DNA of 64,000 nucleotides from Tigriopus japonicus (Eukaryota > Arthropoda > Copepoda > Harpacticoida > Harpacticidae). Position numbers and translations under genes: made by a program. The notes below the pieces were generated by a model. The model ran no database searches. It saw nothing but the letters and a program-made list of their open reading frames with translations, and was not told where the DNA came from. How positions within the stretch are numbered: position 1 is the first letter of the stretch; each line of letters begins with the position of its first letter. Positions 62,277-64,000 of the stretch are shown one piece after another. The stretch is taken from the NCBI GenBank assembly GCA_010645155.1, contig CM021316.1, positions 2,733,256 to 2,797,255 on the forward strand, read 5' to 3'.

Positions 62277-62786
62277 GATCATGTTTGTTTGTTTGTTTGT
62301 TTGTTTGTTTGTTTGTTTGTTTGTTTGTTTGTGGTGGAGTCAGAATGCAGCTTCGCAGCTGTGATCTGATAGAGGCTGTCCGCCATATGGGGATATTGCC
62401 GCTCCACTTGGAAAAGCCAACAAGCATTAATTTTTACCTCACCCTCGGGAATGACCCCAGGTTCGCCCATTTAAGCCGTCAAGGGCCGTGACTACTTCAT
62501 GTAACTTAATACCACAGGCCACTAGGACTCGGCAAGCCCGGGATCAAACCGGGGCTTGCCTACTTTGCATTGAAAGACAGTTCAACGCTAAATTTTGACT
62601 CTAAAGAGTTGAGTTTGTAGATTTGATTTTTGCGTTGAAAGACGGTTCAAATGCTAAATTTTGACTGCAAAGAGTTGAGTATTTGGAAAGTGGCAGTCAG
62701 CCGGGATCAAACCCCAGCCATCCGCACGACAACCCAACGCAGTACGCACTACGCCATGCCTCACCCCACTCATTAGGATCATGTTT
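62271..62786 (-). mobile_element. tRNA-derived SINE with 16-bp target duplication
   Basis: The element occupies 62287-62770, read on the minus strand, between perfect copies of CATTAGGATCATGTTT (62271-62286 and 62771-62786). Its head carries a Pol III A box (TGGCGTAGTG, about 62748-62757) and B box (GGTTTGATCCC, 62703-62713). Their spacing of 44 bp is that of a tRNA, and the T-arm-like stem CTGGG/CCCGG can pair. A body with two tandem units follows (62567-62617, 62631-62683), then a second B-box-like GGTTTGATCCC in a hairpin (62531-62560). The 3' tail is an AAAC repeat at 62287-62332, as expected for LINE-mobilised SINEs. It has no coding capacity. Confidence 0.85.
62287..62334. repeat. GTTT/AAAC tetranucleotide tail of the SINE
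   Basis: About twelve GTTT units on the plus strand, which is the 3' AAAC tail of the SINE on the minus strand. The Phe/Val/Cys and Lys/Gln/Thr repeat frames across it are artefacts. Confidence 0.9.
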
Positions 62787-64000
62787 AGCGATGCAAAGTG
62801 GCAGTTTTTGTTGTCACATTTGCAAAAGTGGCAGTATGAAAAACTCAATGGCAATGAGAAATGGCACAAAATTGCAATTTTGAAATCTCAGTGGTTGATA
62901 ATTTTGTGAAAAAGGGCAGAAAGCGGCTGTGTGGCGAAATTTTAGACATTTAAAAAATGAGAACACAAATTTTTGACCTTTTAAAAATGAGGAAATGTTC
63001 CTCAAAACGGTGGTGGGATGGAATTTACTTTTCATGTGGTAGTGCATGACAAGAAAAGGCATTATTTAAAAAAATGAAATGCTGTTTTCAATGTCCCCAT
63101 GACAATCCTGACTTCATGTTGGACAACTTTTTTTGAGTAATTCCTCTAACAGAGCAAATTTGATTGAATTAGGCATGAAAGAAATGCATCAAGTGAGATA
63201 TGCACAAAGGTTGCTTGAAGTGTACGTTTGAATTATACTGCAAGCGGGAAAACAGGGCCGTTGGCTGTGCTGAGTTGGTCAGCCAATTTTGGCGAATCCA
63301 AACATTTTCCCATTTAGAGATCCATTCTAGGCAATGATTTCAGGTCCTTGGAAGCGATCAATATTTAACACCTGATTACATTTGGTTAATAATATGCTCA
63401 ACCTATAAAATCTTCGATTTCATCGCGGGTCTTTTCAGCTCTGGAAGAGTAAAATAATGGGTCTTAGAATAAGCAAAAAAATTCGATGCTTAATTATTTT
63501 CAAACTTTTTTTGTTTATTAAGCTTACAAAGGAACTTCAGATATTCAAGATTTAAAATAATTGTCACTGTTGGCAAAAAAAAACAGTTATGTGTTTGCCT
63601 TTAAAAATGAGGTTCAAAACATCTTAGAAAAACGTTAAACGAAATATTTCTTGCCTTACAAACAACGAAGAAACAGTTACAATGTTTAAGGATATGACTA
63701 AATATCTAAACTTCACAAAAGAAATAATTAATCTTATAATGTGAAACCATGACCCGGAGCGTTTCTGAGGGAGCAGGTCACTTTTTAAGGATCAGCTGAT
63801 GTCAGAAACGCAAGAGAAAGTCAAGTCTAAAGTCAAACATTTGATCGCGTTGCGTCTCTAAAAGCACAGGAAAATTGTCGGACGGGCCCGGAATTGTCAG
63901 ACTCAACCTGTCTTTTCCAGGGCTGAGGTGGGTTTGTTCAAAAACATAACAAAGAGGGTATCTAAAGGTACACGCTCCTATGGCAAATTGGGCAACGATA
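62787..64000. other. Non-coding right edge of window
   Basis: AT-rich sequence with several GTGGCA and AAAATGAG words near 62800-63000 that may be further transposon debris. I see no exon, RNA gene or complete element up to the window end. Confidence 0.45.

Noticed and set aside
62285..62491. Frames encoding Phe-Val-Cys-Leu and Lys-Gln-Thr-Asn repeats
   Set aside because: They are translations of the GTTT/AAAC tail and body of the SINE.
1..64000. CRISPR arrays, bacterial operons or phage features
   Set aside because: No regularly spaced direct repeats and no ribosome-binding-site-led gene runs; introns and SINEs show that the DNA is eukaryotic.

Overview
This is a gene-poor stretch of an animal nuclear genome. 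Genes have short GT-AG introns of roughly 60-360 bp in the two compact genes, very long introns elsewhere, abundant microsatellites, and debris of hAT-like, foldback and SINE elements. The two recognisable proteins, a TRMT9B-type methyltransferase and a choline/ethanolamine phosphotransferase, are metazoan. Their sequence character and the ecdysone-receptor-like palindrome suggest an arthropod, perhaps a crustacean. That taxonomic guess is an inference and was not tested.

Layout. (1) From about 1.5 kb to 47.3 kb the minus strand carries what looks like one very large, unrecognised gene. Its ATG exon lies at 47232-47326 and a 687-bp Ser/Arg-rich exon at 18184-18870, joined in matching phase across a 28-kb intron. 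A proline-rich exon at 1518-1858 may be a further downstream exon; the gene would then leave the window at the left edge. (2) Nested in the 28-kb intron on the plus strand, at 30.2-33.2 kb, is a cluster of two intact intronless genes for 65- and 63-residue single-pass membrane proteins. Around them lie several decayed copies, two of them broken by a nonsense codon at nearly the same position. I do not recognise this family; it is the best candidate here for something undescribed. (3) A head-to-head gap of 3 kb leads to the plus-strand TRMT9B-like gene (50386-57768, six coding exons, about 2,218 residues). Its methyltransferase fold is split by an unusually long Ser-rich insertion. (4) Convergent to it, on the minus strand at 59265-61181, is a complete seven-exon CEPT1/CHPT1-type gene. 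(5) From 61.8 to 62.8 kb there is a mobile-element nest: a 484-bp hAT-like MITE with a perfect 8-bp target duplication, directly followed by a tRNA-derived SINE with a perfect 16-bp target duplication.

Functional links. The genes do not form an operon or an obvious pathway. CEPT1 makes the bulk phospholipids of the endomembrane system. TRMT9B belongs to the tRNA wobble-uridine methyltransferase family. The large minus-strand gene reads like a phosphorylated, SH3-binding cytoplasmic scaffold. Most of the 1.9-47.2 kb interval holds no convincing coding sequence beyond the items listed, and most small open frames there are best read as chance.
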